A stretch of DNA of 64,000 bases from Phyllobacterium sophorae (GCF_003010965.1 NZ_PGGM01000015.1:1-64000), one strand, 5' to 3'; numbered from the stretch's first letter, positions 17,893 to 27,340 are shown. The notes: a model not told the origin generated them from the sequence alone. A program made the numbers and translations.

Positions 17893-18621
17893 TCAATTAT
17901 CGAAATACACGGAAACGCGGCCAGCAGAGTAGCGGGCGACACTGTAGTCGATTGGCGTCTGGTCGACTTTCTTTACACTTTGGACTTCAAGGATTGGTTC
18001 CGTCTTCGATTGCTCAAGTCGCCTTGCCTCTTCAGGCGAGGGTAATCGCGCTTCAATGTGACAATGAGCACGACGCGTATGTTCATATCCAAAGAGCAGA
18101 TAGATTTCGGTGATGCAGGAGAAAGTGGATATCCTCTCAAGTGCGTTTGGAAACAATCGCAAAGGCAAGTGATGGCGTGCAACCGAGATCGTCAGGTCGC
18201 TTGCCTTACCGACTGTGTCGATAATCAGAACGGGCTCACCGACCGGAATCTGCAACCGATTTGCGATGTTCGGTGAGGCTGCCACTTCAAACTTGGCAAG
18301 GATCTCCACGGCTGGCTCCAGGCTTGCGTCCCGAAGGTTTGCCTTGAAAGACGAGCCGGCGCCCAGCCCATAATTGACACGGCGCTCCACGAAGGCGCCC
18401 CGTCCATGCTCGATGCGCAACACGCCTTTGTTTTGTAGCTCACTCAACGCCCTGCGAACGGTTGTTCTGGTCACGCCGAATTGGGGCGCAAGGATATTTT
18501 CACCGGGAAGCCTTTCTCCGATCCTATACGCGCCAGCATCAATCTCTTGCATGATCGTCAATTCGATCTGCCTCCATCGCGGCAGTTCGTTCGTCAATTC
18601 GTGGTTCGTCTCATTTAACAT
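17893..18621 (-). CDS. phnF: GntR/HutC-family regulator PhnF
   Basis: A 242-residue regulator with an N-terminal winged helix-turn-helix (LPRWRQIELTIMQEIDAGAY, then RTTVRRALSELQNKGVLRIE) and a C-terminal UTRA ligand-binding domain, ending ARYSAGRVSVYFDN as PhnF proteins do. It is divergent from phnM across a 128-bp gap that contains an operator-like repeat. It probably represses the phn operon, the transporter and the GbcAB-like pair until a phosphonate or metabolite is present. No Pho box could be assigned by eye. Confidence 0.88.
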   Translation of the reverse strand: MLNETNHELTNELPRWRQIELTIMQEIDAGAYRIGERLPGENILAPQFGVTRTTVRRALSELQNKGVLRIEHGRGAFVERRVNYGLGAGSSFKANLRDASLEPAVEILAKFEVAASPNIANRLQIPVGEPVLIIDTVGKASDLTISVARHHLPLRLFPNALERISTFSCITEIYLLFGYEHTRRAHCHIEARLPSPEEARRLEQSKTEPILEVQSVKKVDQTPIDYSVARYSAGRVSVYFDN

Positions 18622-18677
18622 TTCTTCTTCTTCCGACTGTCATTCGACTGTCACAAAAATGTGCGAAGTGCACATCC

Positions 18678-18701
18678 ATGTACACATGTCTAAACATGTT
18701 G
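18678..18701. promoter_or_regulatory. Putative PhnF operator 2
   Basis: ATGTACACATGTCTAAACAT followed by GTTG lies between the divergent phnF and phnM genes. It differs from operator 1 by one base in the left arm (TACACATGTCTA). Its position suits control of both genes. Confidence 0.72.
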
Positions 18702-18749
18702 CGCAGTTTACCTCGGGTGGACGAACTCGGCAACTATGGATTTCGTATC

Positions 18750-19937
18750 ATGGCACACCAACCTGACCCATCTGTTTTTTTTGAAGATAAACTTCATCAG
18801 CTACAACTTAAAAATGCGCGGATCGTCCGCGAAAATGGCGTGACCGCAGGTAACCTGGAAGTCCAGGGACCAATCATATCGTCCTTCAGCGCGGCAAACA
18901 CGGCCGGGATCAACGTGCTGGATTGCGAAGGTGACTTCCTGTTGCCCGGCCTCATCGACCTGCACACGGACAATGTGGAAAAGTTTATTCACCCGCGGCC
19001 GGGCGTTCAATGGCCCGTGCCACTTGCAGCCTTGCTCGCCCACGATTGGGAGCTCTTGGGCGCCGGCATTACGACGGTTCTCGATTCTCTCTCGCTCGGC
19101 GACTACGACAGCGGTCGCGCTCGAACCGCCATGCTGAACGAGGTGATCGACGGACTGACAAAGGCACGCGCCGACGGTCTCTTCAAAACCGACCATCATT
19201 TCCACTTTCGCTGCGAGCTTTCAGATTCGGCGATGCTGCCTTTGTTCGAACGGCACATCGACAATCCCGGCCTGAAGCTCATCAGCATGATGGATCACAC
19301 CCCCGGCCAGCGGCAGTGGCACGATCTGGCTCACTATCGCGAGTGGCGCGCCAAGAAGAACGCCCGGGTCTGGACCGAGGACGAGTTCGCGCACTACATC
19401 GCCGAACGCAGAGACCATCAACAACAGTACGTCCCGCCGAGCCGGTCAACGATCGGGCGCCTTTGCCGCGAGCACAATATCCGCATCGCCAGTCACGATG
19501 ACACGACGGTCGATAACGTCGAAGAGTCCCACCGCGATGGGATCACAATCAGTGAGTTCCCGACCACGGTCGAAGCTGCACGCCGCGCCCGCGAACTCGG
19601 CATGAAGATCGTGATGGGTTCGCCGAACATCATGCTCGGCGGCTCGCATTACGGCAATGTCAGCGCAATGGAGCTCGCCAATCTTGGCCTGCTCGACGTG
19701 CTGACCTCCGACTATGTGCCAGGCAGCCTGTTGCATTCCGTATTCGAGTTGGCCGCCAAAGGCTTCGATCTTGCCGAAGCGGTGGCGATGGTGACCAAGA
19801 ACCCTGCCGAGTTGCTCGGATTCACAGATCGTGGACGCATCGCTCCCGGTCTCAGAGCTGACCTGATCCGCGTGCGCCTCATCGCCGGCGTCCCGGTTAT
19901 CCGCAATATCTGGGTTGCCGGACGGCAATATCTCTAA
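18750..19937 (+). CDS. phnM: Alpha-D-ribose 1-methylphosphonate 5-triphosphate diphosphatase PhnM
   Basis: A 395-residue amidohydrolase-fold enzyme that removes pyrophosphate from ribose phosphonate triphosphate to give the C-P lyase substrate. Family landmarks are GLIDLHTDNVEKF for metal binding, MMDHTPGQRQ, ASHDDTT, GSPNIMLGGSHYGNV and SDYVPGSLL. The ATG at 18750 is chosen because the frame upstream overlaps the operator and lacks family similarity. The start has a poor ribosome site. It is the first gene of an operon in which it precedes phnG, unlike E. coli where phnM follows phnL. Confidence 0.9.
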   Translation: MAHQPDPSVFFEDKLHQLQLKNARIVRENGVTAGNLEVQGPIISSFSAANTAGINVLDCEGDFLLPGLIDLHTDNVEKFIHPRPGVQWPVPLAALLAHDWELLGAGITTVLDSLSLGDYDSGRARTAMLNEVIDGLTKARADGLFKTDHHFHFRCELSDSAMLPLFERHIDNPGLKLISMMDHTPGQRQWHDLAHYREWRAKKNARVWTEDEFAHYIAERRDHQQQYVPPSRSTIGRLCREHNIRIASHDDTTVDNVEESHRDGITISEFPTTVEAARRARELGMKIVMGSPNIMLGGSHYGNVSAMELANLGLLDVLTSDYVPGSLLHSVFELAAKGFDLAEAVAMVTKNPAELLGFTDRGRIAPGLRADLIRVRLIAGVPVIRNIWVAGRQYL

Positions 19938-19964
19938 CGACGGTCAAGCACCAAAAGGAAATAT

Positions 19965-20450
19965 ATGATGAACTCTAGAACAGAGGTTCACGCCAAGCCG
20001 GCTGCTATCGCGCAGCGCTCTGACTGGCTCGGTGTTTTGTCCCGCAGTGTCCCAGGCGAGCTCAAGGCGTTGGCCGCCGACTTGGTGAGTGACGTCGCCT
20101 TTGAACGACTTCGCGCGCCTAGTGTTGGTCTGGTGATGGTTCGTGGTCGCGCTGGCGGGACGGGAAACGTCTTCAATCTGGGCGAAATGACGGTGACCCG
20201 GGCTTCGGTCCAGCTGACAGACGGCACGGTAGGCCACGGCTACGTCCAAGGACGTGACAAACAACAGGCCGAACTGACGGCGATTGTCGATGCGTTGTTG
20301 CAACAGCCGAAGCGTCACGACGAGATCAAGTCCAAGATCATCGAACCGCTGCGCCAAAACGCCGAGGCACGACGGATCGAGAACAGTCGCAAGGCCGCGT
20401 CCACCAAAGTCGATTTCTTCACCATGGTTCGCGGGGAGAATGTGGCATGA
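19965..20450 (+). CDS. phnG: C-P lyase core subunit PhnG
   Basis: A 161-residue subunit of the PhnGHIJ core complex. The conserved segment TVTRASVQLTDGTVGHGYVQ followed by GRD is visible around residues 70-93. With PhnI it transfers the methylphosphonate-type moiety onto the ribose of ATP, displacing adenine. AAAAGGAAAT precedes tandem ATGs (19965 and 19968). The stop overlaps the phnH ATG (ATGA). Confidence 0.9.
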   Translation: MMNSRTEVHAKPAAIAQRSDWLGVLSRSVPGELKALAADLVSDVAFERLRAPSVGLVMVRGRAGGTGNVFNLGEMTVTRASVQLTDGTVGHGYVQGRDKQQAELTAIVDALLQQPKRHDEIKSKIIEPLRQNAEARRIENSRKAASTKVDFFTMVRGENVA

Positions 20451-21079
20451 CCGTTCGATCGGATACATCTTTCAGGAGCGCCGTTTCTACCGATGCACCT
20501 CTAAAGCCAGGCTTTGCAGATCCGGTCTTCGATTCCCAAGCCGTGTTTCGCGACCTGCTGGTTGCAACAGCCTATCCAGGTCGTATCGTGTCGCTGGACC
20601 GCAAGCTGACGGCGCCACGGCCCTTCTCATCGGCAACTGCAGCCCTCTGTTTGTCACTGATGGATTTCGAAACCCCAGCGTGGCTCGACACTGGGTTGGA
20701 CAACAACGAGCTAACCGCATGGCTTCGCTTTCACTGCAGCCTGCCGCTGACGAAAACGGCCGCCAACGCCCGGTTTGCAATCGTCTCTGACCCCGCCAAC
20801 CTGCCACCCCTGCAAGCGTTCCATCAAGGCGATGTCGAATACCCGGACCGTTCGACCACGCTCATCATTCAGGTTCCATCGCTCGCCGACGGGCCGGCGA
20901 TGACCTGGATGGGTCCCGGCATCAACGGAAGCATCAAGGTCGGTATCGCGGGACTACCCCCGCAGTTCTGGACGGACTGGGATCTCAACAGGGAACTTTA
21001 TCCAAGGGGTATCGACGTGTTCTTCACATCCGGCAACGACCTGATCGGTCTGCCACGTACCATTAAAGTGGAGGCTTAA
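20447..21079 (+). CDS. phnH: C-P lyase core subunit PhnH
   Basis: A 210-residue subunit. It shows FDSQAVFRDLLVATAYPGRI near the N-terminus and the C-terminal ELYPRGIDVFFTSGNDLIGL followed by PRT, which are typical of PhnH. It is part of the PhnGHIJ complex and catalytically essential for forming the ribose phosphonate triphosphate. It overlaps phnG by four bases. Confidence 0.9.
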   Translation: MTVRSDTSFRSAVSTDAPLKPGFADPVFDSQAVFRDLLVATAYPGRIVSLDRKLTAPRPFSSATAALCLSLMDFETPAWLDTGLDNNELTAWLRFHCSLPLTKTAANARFAIVSDPANLPPLQAFHQGDVEYPDRSTTLIIQVPSLADGPAMTWMGPGINGSIKVGIAGLPPQFWTDWDLNRELYPRGIDVFFTSGNDLIGLPRTIKVEA

Positions 21080-21081
21080 CG

Positions 21082-22185
21082 ATGTATGTCGCGGTCAAGG
21101 GTGGCGAGCAGGCTATCCTCAACACCCACAAAATGATTTCCGAAGCACGTCGAGGCGATCCAGCAATTGCTGAACTGACGCTGACCCAGATAAGCGAGCA
21201 ATTACGGCTTGCCGTCGACCGGGTGATGGCGGAAGGCTCGGTCTATGATCGCGAGCTTGCCGCACTCGCACTCAAGCAAGCGCAGGGTGATGCGATGGAG
21301 GCGATATTCCTGCTTCGTGCCTATCGCACCACATTGCCGCGCATTGCGATGTCGGAACCGGTTGATACGTCCAGAATGACCATTCGCCGGCGCATCTCGG
21401 CGACATTCAAGGACGTTCCCGGCGGCCAGGTGCTTGGACCAACCTATGATTACACCCATCGCCTCCTTGACTTCGAGCTTGCCGCGGAGGGTCTTGAGCG
21501 CGTACGGGCCACATCTGCCGCCGAACCTCTCGAGGAGAACGTCCCGCGTGTCGTTGATCTGCTCCACCATGAAGGCGTTCTTCAGGAAGACAATGACGAC
21601 GGCAACGATGAGGTCTTCGATCTCACCCGCCAGCCCATGAGCTTTCCCGCCGGCCGCGACCAGCGCCTGCAAAGCCTGGCGCGTGCCGACGAGGGCTTCC
21701 TGCTCGGGCTAGCCTACTCGACCACGCGCGGATACGGTTTCAACCATCCCTTCGTTGGCGAACTGAGGCTCGGAGAGGTGACTGTGGAAATCGTTCCCGA
21801 AGAGCTCGGATTTCCGATTGCCATCGCGGACGTGACCGTCACCGAATGCCAGATGATCAACAGCTTTCAAGGAACCGCCGAGCAGCCTCCGCAATTCACA
21901 CGCGGCTATGGCCTGACGTTCGGCCATAACGAGGGCAAGGCCATGTCAATGTCGCTCGTCGATCGATCGTTGCGAGCCCGAGAGCTCGGCGAAGACGTCC
22001 GGCATCCTGCGCAGAATGAAGAATTCGTTCTCTCTCACGCAGACAATGTCGAGGGGAACGGGCTCATAACCCACTACAAGCTGCCGCACTATGTCGACTT
22101 CCAGGCGGAGCTGCAACTCGTGCGGCAACTCAGGGCGGAATACGAAGCTGCCCGCGCTGTACAAACCAAGGAGGCTGCCGAATGA
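21082..22185 (+). CDS. phnI: C-P lyase core subunit PhnI
   Basis: A 367-residue subunit, near the usual family length. It begins MYVAVKGGEQAILNTHKMI, contains LAYSTTRGYGFNHPFVGELR, and ends with EFVLSHADNVEGNGLITHYK and LPHYVDFQAELQLVR. PhnI provides the nucleosidase/ribosyl transfer activity in the presence of PhnG and PhnH. It starts three bases after phnH and overlaps phnJ by four bases. Confidence 0.92.
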   Translation: MYVAVKGGEQAILNTHKMISEARRGDPAIAELTLTQISEQLRLAVDRVMAEGSVYDRELAALALKQAQGDAMEAIFLLRAYRTTLPRIAMSEPVDTSRMTIRRRISATFKDVPGGQVLGPTYDYTHRLLDFELAAEGLERVRATSAAEPLEENVPRVVDLLHHEGVLQEDNDDGNDEVFDLTRQPMSFPAGRDQRLQSLARADEGFLLGLAYSTTRGYGFNHPFVGELRLGEVTVEIVPEELGFPIAIADVTVTECQMINSFQGTAEQPPQFTRGYGLTFGHNEGKAMSMSLVDRSLRARELGEDVRHPAQNEEFVLSHADNVEGNGLITHYKLPHYVDFQAELQLVRQLRAEYEAARAVQTKEAAE

Positions 22186-23075
22186 GCGGGACGATGAACA
22201 CAGATCTTGGCGGCGACGGCTACAACTTTGCGTTTCTCGATGAACAAACGAAGCGGATGATCCGCAGAACGCTGTTGAAGGCACTCTCGATCCCCGGCTA
22301 TCAGGTCCCATTCGGCGGCCGTGAAATGCCGCTTGCGTCTGGATGGGGCACCGGCGGGCTTCAGGTAACAGCAAGTGTCCTCGGCCCAAACGACCGCTTG
22401 AAGGTGATCGATCAGGGCGCCGACGACACCACCAACGCCGTTTCCATCCGCCGCTTTTTCCACACGGTCGCCAATGTCGCCGTCACCGAATCGACGGAGC
22501 AGGCGACGATCATTCAGACCCGCCACCGTGTGCCAGAGGCGCCACTCAAGGAAGGTCAGATCCTCGTCTACCAGGTTCCGGAACCGGAGCCCTTGCGCAG
22601 ACTGATCCCGCGCGAGAGCGAAACGCGCAAGATGCATGCCTATGCCGAATACGGCACAATGCAGGTGACGCTATATGAGGATATCGCGCGTTTTGGCCGC
22701 ATCGCCAGGACATATGACTACCCGGCGATCGTCAATGGTCGATTTCTGATGTCGCCTTCACCGATCCCGAAGTTCGACAATCCCAAGATAGCCAATAATC
22801 CGGCGATGCAGTTCTGGGGTGCCGGTCGAGAAAAGCGCATCTATGCCGTGCCGCCCTACACAACGGCACACAGCCTCGACTTCGATGATCACCCGTTTGA
22901 AGTCCAGAGCTGGAAGGGATGCTGCGCGCTTTGCGGGTCCACGATGAGCTACCTCGACGAGGTGATCACCGACGATAAAGGATCGCGCATGTTCGTTTGC
23001 TCGGACACCGATTTCTGCACCACCCATCAGGCCAAGGCAGCGGCACAGACGAAAGTCGTTGGAGAGCACTCGTGA
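22182..23075 (+). CDS. phnJ: C-P lyase catalytic subunit PhnJ (radical SAM)
   Basis: A 297-residue radical-SAM enzyme that breaks the carbon-phosphorus bond of ribose 1-phosphonate 5-phosphate, releasing the hydrocarbon. The non-canonical iron-sulfur ligands are present: CALC in GCCALCGST, then Cys in MFVCSDTDFC. The Gly radical region is conserved (GYQVPFGGREMPLASGWGTG). An ATG at 22194 is an alternative start. It is co-translated with phnI and phnK. Confidence 0.93.
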   Translation: MSGTMNTDLGGDGYNFAFLDEQTKRMIRRTLLKALSIPGYQVPFGGREMPLASGWGTGGLQVTASVLGPNDRLKVIDQGADDTTNAVSIRRFFHTVANVAVTESTEQATIIQTRHRVPEAPLKEGQILVYQVPEPEPLRRLIPRESETRKMHAYAEYGTMQVTLYEDIARFGRIARTYDYPAIVNGRFLMSPSPIPKFDNPKIANNPAMQFWGAGREKRIYAVPPYTTAHSLDFDDHPFEVQSWKGCCALCGSTMSYLDEVITDDKGSRMFVCSDTDFCTTHQAKAAAQTKVVGEHS

Positions 23076-23077
23076 CC

Positions 23078-23875
23078 ATGAACGCATTTCAAAAGCTGGC
23101 CCCGAGGCCACCACTTCTGACAGTCTCGGATCTGACCAAGTCGTATGGCGGGCAGATTGGTTGCCGGGATGTTTCGTTCACCATCCGCCCCGGCGAAGTG
23201 CTCGGCATTGTCGGCGAAAGTGGTTCGGGAAAATCGACGCTGCTCGCTTGCCTGTCCGGCCAGCTCGCGCCGGATAACGGCTCAATCACCTATGATATGC
23301 ACGGTCGCGGTCCGGTCGACATCTTGACGCTCTCCGAGCCCGAGCGGCGCCGCCTTGCTCGTACCGATTGGGGCATCGTCCACCAGAATCCTCGCGACGG
23401 GCTGCGCATGGATGTGAGCGCTGGCGGGAATATTGGCGAGCGGCCAATGGCAATTGGCGCCCGCCACTACGGCAACATCCGCGCTGAGGCCCAGGACTGG
23501 CTTCAAAAGGTCGAAATTGACATTACACGCACCGATGACAAGCCCCGCACCTTCTCCGGCGGCATGCAGCAGCGCCTGCAGATCGCCCGCAACCTCGTCA
23601 CCCGGCCCAGGCTCGTCTTCATGGACGAGCCGACTGGCGGCCTCGACGTTTCAGTGCAGGCGCGGCTCTTGGATCTCCTGCGCGGGCTTGTGCGCGAGCT
23701 CGGGATTGCCGCCATTATCGTCACCCACGATCTTGCCGTGGTCCGCCTTCTTGCTGATCGGCTGATGGTCATGCAGCGGGGCCGCGTCATCGAACACGGT
23801 TTGACGGACCAGGTTCTCGACGATCCTCATCACCCCTACACACAACTGCTCGTCTCTTCCGTCCTACAGGTTTGA
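23078..23875 (+). CDS. phnK: C-P lyase ABC-type ATPase PhnK
   Basis: A 265-residue ATPase with Walker [10 protein letters not shown], signature FSGGMQQR, Walker B LVFMDEP and an HDLAVV switch. It binds the PhnGHIJ core and is needed in vivo. ATG at 23078 is chosen; a GTG at 23072 overlapping the phnJ stop is possible. It resembles oligopeptide transporter ATPases but has no membrane partner in the phn set. Confidence 0.9.
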   Translation: MNAFQKLAPRPPLLTVSDLTKSYGGQIGCRDVSFTIRPGEVLGIVGESGSGKSTLLACLSGQLAPDNGSITYDMHGRGPVDILTLSEPERRRLARTDWGIVHQNPRDGLRMDVSAGGNIGERPMAIGARHYGNIRAEAQDWLQKVEIDITRTDDKPRTFSGGMQQRLQIARNLVTRPRLVFMDEPTGGLDVSVQARLLDLLRGLVRELGIAAIIVTHDLAVVRLLADRLMVMQRGRVIEHGLTDQVLDDPHHPYTQLLVSSVLQV

Positions 23876-23892
23876 GACGGAAAGGACACATC

Positions 23893-24615
23893 ATGACCAT
23901 CCGATTGCATGCCAGGGAACTGGCCAAGACCTTTACGCTCCACGCCCAGGGCGGCATTGTCCTTCCTGTCTTCGACAACATCGAGCTTGCGGTAAAATCA
24001 GGCGAGTGCGTCTGCTTGCACGGACCATCGGGCGCCGGCAAGTCCACGCTTCTTCGCTCGCTCTATGCCAACTACAAGCCTGACGCCGGCAAGATCCTCA
24101 TCCAGCACATGGGGGACACAGTTGATCTCCTGGCGGTCGATCCCTGGGAGGTGGTTGAAATACGCCGCCGCACCATCGGGTACGTCAGCCAGTTTCTACG
24201 CGTCATTCCACGGGTAGGTGCTCTCGACGTCGTAGCGGAACCTGCAATTGCCAACGGCATGCGGCATGACCAGGCCATCGTCCTTGCAAAGACCCTGCTA
24301 ACCCGGTTGCGGATACCCGAGCGTCTCTGGTCGCTGGCACCAGCCACCTTCTCCGGCGGCGAGCAGCAGCGAGTGAATATCGCTCGAGGGTTCATCGTCG
24401 ACTATCCAGTCCTTCTGTTGGATGAGCCGACTGCCTCGCTTGATGCCGCCAACCGCACCACGGTCGTTGACCTGATCAACGAGGCGAAGTCGCGCGGCGC
24501 TGCCATCGTCGGCATCTTTCACGATGCTGAGGTGCGCGAAGCGGTTGCTGACAGGCTGTTCGAGATCGGTGCCCAATCGACCGTGGCAACTGCGTCGGCA
24601 GAGCTAGTCACTTAA
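23893..24615 (+). CDS. phnL: C-P lyase ABC-type ATPase PhnL
   Basis: A 240-residue ATPase with Walker [10 protein letters not shown], signature FSGGEQQR and Walker B VLLLDEP. It caps PhnK on the C-P lyase complex. GGAAAGGACAC precedes the ATG at 23893; an ATG at 23872 is also in frame. It ends the first part of the operon; a 186-bp gap with an operator follows. Confidence 0.9.
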   Translation: MTIRLHARELAKTFTLHAQGGIVLPVFDNIELAVKSGECVCLHGPSGAGKSTLLRSLYANYKPDAGKILIQHMGDTVDLLAVDPWEVVEIRRRTIGYVSQFLRVIPRVGALDVVAEPAIANGMRHDQAIVLAKTLLTRLRIPERLWSLAPATFSGGEQQRVNIARGFIVDYPVLLLDEPTASLDAANRTTVVDLINEAKSRGAAIVGIFHDAEVREAVADRLFEIGAQSTVATASAELVT

Positions 24616-24740
24616 TTTTGGAAAACAAACGCGTTCACTACACTGCCTTTCCTTACGGGAAATCGCGCGGCTGAACAGCTTAGTCAAATTTCCTAGCTGC
24701 CAATTGGTTTGTCATCCGTCTGTCACCTGCCTGTGCAAGA

Positions 24741-24767
24741 CAATATGTAGACATGTCTAAACAAGTT
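24741..24767. promoter_or_regulatory. Putative PhnF operator 3
   Basis: ATGTAGACATGTCTAAACAA followed by GTT in the gap between phnL and the binding-protein gene repeats the motif of the other two sites. The 12-bp palindrome TAGACATGTCTA is intact, and the second ACATGT has one change. It suggests a second PhnF-controlled promoter inside the cluster. Confidence 0.72.
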
Positions 24768-24801
24768 CAATCTCGTTAATCCTGATGTCAAGGAACACTC
24801 C

Positions 24802-26349
24802 ATGAATATCACCCGCCGAAACTATCTGAAAGTGATGAGTGCTGTTCCGCTGCTTGGCACAATTACGCCCAGCATCGCTCAAGCTGAGACACGAACTGGC
24901 TTGATCATTGCGGTTCAGAATAACCCACCGCAACTTGATCCTCTCAGGCTTACGACCCTCGTCACCGTTCGTATTGCCGCGAACCTCTATGACACATTGA
25001 TCCGTGTCGATCACCGTAACGGCGAGCGGCTGGTACCGGGCCTAGCGGAGTCCTGGCGTGAGGTCGACCCACGCACGTGGGATGTTGTTATCCGCAAGGG
25101 GGTTTACTTCCACGACGGTTCGGTCATGACCACCGACGACGTTGCTTTTACCTTCGGACCGGAACGGATGCTGACAGAGGGCCTTCCCGGTCAAAGCATA
25201 TCCCGGCAGTTTTTCAGCGGCCTGGAAAAGGTTGTCGCCATCGACGAAAACACCGTTCGCTTCTCGACCAAACAGCCCGATCCTCTTTTCGAATTCAGGC
25301 TCTCCAATTGGGGAAGCCAGATCATCAGCAAGGCTGCGTTCAAGAAGGTTGGAAACTGGGATCAATGGGCGCTTTCTCCTGTCGGCACAGGGCCCTATCG
25401 CGTCGCGGAAATCAAGGCTGGCGACCAGATCAAACTGGTCGCACATGACAAGTATTGGGGCGGTCAGCCCCCACACTCTTCGCTCGTCTTCAAGGTGATG
25501 CCGGAAGCCGCGAGCCGCGTCAACGCGCTGGCCGCCGGCGATGTTCACCTCATCACCGAAGTAACGCCCGATCAGGTCGATACCATCAAGGGACGCAATC
25601 TCGAGGTTGTTGGTGGCCCGATCAACAACATCCGCTGCGTAAATTACGGCAAATTCGGCGGCCCACTCGAGAATGTTCGTATTCGCCAGGCACTCAATCT
25701 GTCTATCGACCGTCAACTCATTGCCGAACAATTGTTTGGCGGCACTGTTGAGGTCCCCAGAGGCTTTCAGTGGAAGGCCTATGGAGACATGTATATCGAG
25801 AATTTCCCGATGCCGGCATATGATCCCGATGCGGCAAAAAAGCTCCTCTCCGAGGCGGGCTATTCCGGTGCGCCGATCGAATATCGAACCGTGGCAAACT
25901 ACTACACGGCTCAACTCGACGTCGCGCAGGCGCTTCAACAGATGTGGCAGGCTGTTGGACTGAATGTTCAGCTCAAGGTTTGCGAAAACTGGGAGCAGGT
26001 TTTTGCTCAGCCGAATTACGCGATCTTTGATGGCACGGCGGTTATGGTCTACCCCGATGTCATGGGGTCTCTGTGGACCAATTATGGACCAGACGGCTTT
26101 ATCCGCAACGACGCCAAGGCCTGGAGCAACGAAGAGTTCGACAGGATCGGTGAACAACTGCAGACGCTGACCGACCGGAGCGAACGACGCAAGCTTCACC
26201 AGCGCGTCCTGGAGATCTTCGCCGAGATCGACCCTCCTGCGGCGGCGCTGATGTACACGTCCATGCTTTACGGGAAGCGACCGGATGTCGATTTTACCCC
26301 GTGTCGCACGCCGATTATGGATTTTGGCCCATTCAACCTGCCGTCATAA
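24802..26349 (+). CDS. ABC transporter substrate-binding protein, family 5 (oligopeptide type)
   Basis: A 515-residue periplasmic binding protein of the DppA/OppA class. The N-terminus ITRRNYLKVMSA is a twin-arginine signal, with cleavage probably after AQA near residue 27. It carries the landmarks NNPPQLDPL, WDVVIRKGVYFHDGS and GTGPYR. The usual phosphonate-binding PhnD is absent from this cluster, so this protein may capture the organophosphonate substrate or a conjugate of it. An operator-like site lies about 40 bp upstream. It begins the transporter set completed by four genes after the phosphoesterase. Confidence 0.85.
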   Translation: MNITRRNYLKVMSAVPLLGTITPSIAQAETRTGLIIAVQNNPPQLDPLRLTTLVTVRIAANLYDTLIRVDHRNGERLVPGLAESWREVDPRTWDVVIRKGVYFHDGSVMTTDDVAFTFGPERMLTEGLPGQSISRQFFSGLEKVVAIDENTVRFSTKQPDPLFEFRLSNWGSQIISKAAFKKVGNWDQWALSPVGTGPYRVAEIKAGDQIKLVAHDKYWGGQPPHSSLVFKVMPEAASRVNALAAGDVHLITEVTPDQVDTIKGRNLEVVGGPINNIRCVNYGKFGGPLENVRIRQALNLSIDRQLIAEQLFGGTVEVPRGFQWKAYGDMYIENFPMPAYDPDAAKKLLSEAGYSGAPIEYRTVANYYTAQLDVAQALQQMWQAVGLNVQLKVCENWEQVFAQPNYAIFDGTAVMVYPDVMGSLWTNYGPDGFIRNDAKAWSNEEFDRIGEQLQTLTDRSERRKLHQRVLEIFAEIDPPAAALMYTSMLYGKRPDVDFTPCRTPIMDFGPFNLPS

Positions 26350-26362
26350 GTGCGGTTTAACA

Positions 26363-26394
26363 GGCATCATGCGACGCCCAAGTCGCGTGATGCC
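26363..26394 (+). terminator. Intercistronic hairpin after the binding-protein gene
   Basis: GGCATCATGCGAC and GTCGCGTGATGCC pair over 13 positions (one G-U) around a six-base loop. No U-tract follows. Such hairpins often stabilise the abundant binding-protein mRNA or attenuate the downstream permease genes. Confidence 0.5.
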
Positions 26395-26472
26395 GATCCA
26401 TTGTCCAATCTCTGCGCCGCGTTCCAAGATCGATTGAGACCACCGGCGGCTCTATTGCAAGGCAATTATTCG

Positions 26473-27333
26473 ATGATCATCGCGCATCTTACTGATCTCC
26501 ATGTCCGCGAAGTGGGCAAACCTCTGGCTTCCGGAAACCTCGATTACACTGCCATGGTGGGGCAGGCGTTCGAGCGCGTCGCCAATATGAATCCAAAGCC
26601 GGACATGATGGTCGTCACCGGCGATCTCACCGATACCGGGCAGGTCGGTGAATACCGCCTGTTCAAGGAGATGACGGAAAAGCTGCCGTTTCCCGTTCAC
26701 ATGGCGCTGGGAAACCACGACATTCGCGAGAATTTCCTGACAGTGTTCCCTGAAAAGGAAGGCGCAGGTGGCTTCGTCCAATTCTGCGTCGAACACGACG
26801 CGTTCCGCTTGATCGGCCTCGATACACTGGTCGAGGGCGAGGGTTTCGGCCGTCTTTGCTCTGAGCGCCTCTCATATCTTCAGGACCGCCTTCAGGAGCG
26901 GCCCGACATCCCCACTTTGCTCTTCTTTCATCATCCGCCGTTTGCCTATGGCGGCGGTATTTACGATGCAGTCCGGTTGACCGACGGAGCAAGAGAGCTC
27001 GGCGAGATCGTTTCAGCGAACAAGCAGATCGTTCGTATCCTCTGTGGCCATCATCACCGCGCTATCGATTGCCTGTGGAATGGCACCCTGACGTCAGTAG
27101 CGCCTTCTGTGATCAGTTCCTGCCATCTCCAGCTTGGTGATGTCCGCGTCTTCAAGAACATCAACGAGCCTCCGGCATTCAAGCTTCATGTGCTGATTCC
27201 GGATAGCGGCTTCGTATCGCATAATGTCTTTGTCGAGGATTTCGGTCCGGCCTACGAGAACATCTTGGACCCGAATTACCAGGCGCTGGCTTCAATCGAG
27301 AAGCATGCGACAGCCTTAGAAGCGGCCCGGTAA
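26473..27333 (+). CDS. Metallophosphoesterase, class III cyclic phosphodiesterase type
   Basis: A 286-residue calcineurin-like enzyme of the CpdA/GpdQ group. All metal motifs are visible: DLHV near residue 8, GDLTD, GNHDIR, HHPP and GHHHR. It lies inside the phn operon between the binding protein and the transporter ATPases. In E. coli PhnP opens the 5-phosphoribosyl 1,2-cyclic phosphate left by C-P lyase. No PhnP is present here, so this phosphodiesterase may fill that step. The start at 26473 is where family similarity begins. Confidence 0.8.
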   Translation: MIIAHLTDLHVREVGKPLASGNLDYTAMVGQAFERVANMNPKPDMMVVTGDLTDTGQVGEYRLFKEMTEKLPFPVHMALGNHDIRENFLTVFPEKEGAGGFVQFCVEHDAFRLIGLDTLVEGEGFGRLCSERLSYLQDRLQERPDIPTLLFFHHPPFAYGGGIYDAVRLTDGARELGEIVSANKQIVRILCGHHHRAIDCLWNGTLTSVAPSVISSCHLQLGDVRVFKNINEPPAFKLHVLIPDSGFVSHNVFVEDFGPAYENILDPNYQALASIEKHATALEAAR

Positions 27334-27340
27334 GCCCGTC

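Noticed and set aside
18678-18749. N-terminal extension of PhnM from an ATG at 18678
   Set aside because: The extra codons are the operator sequence itself and do not resemble PhnM.
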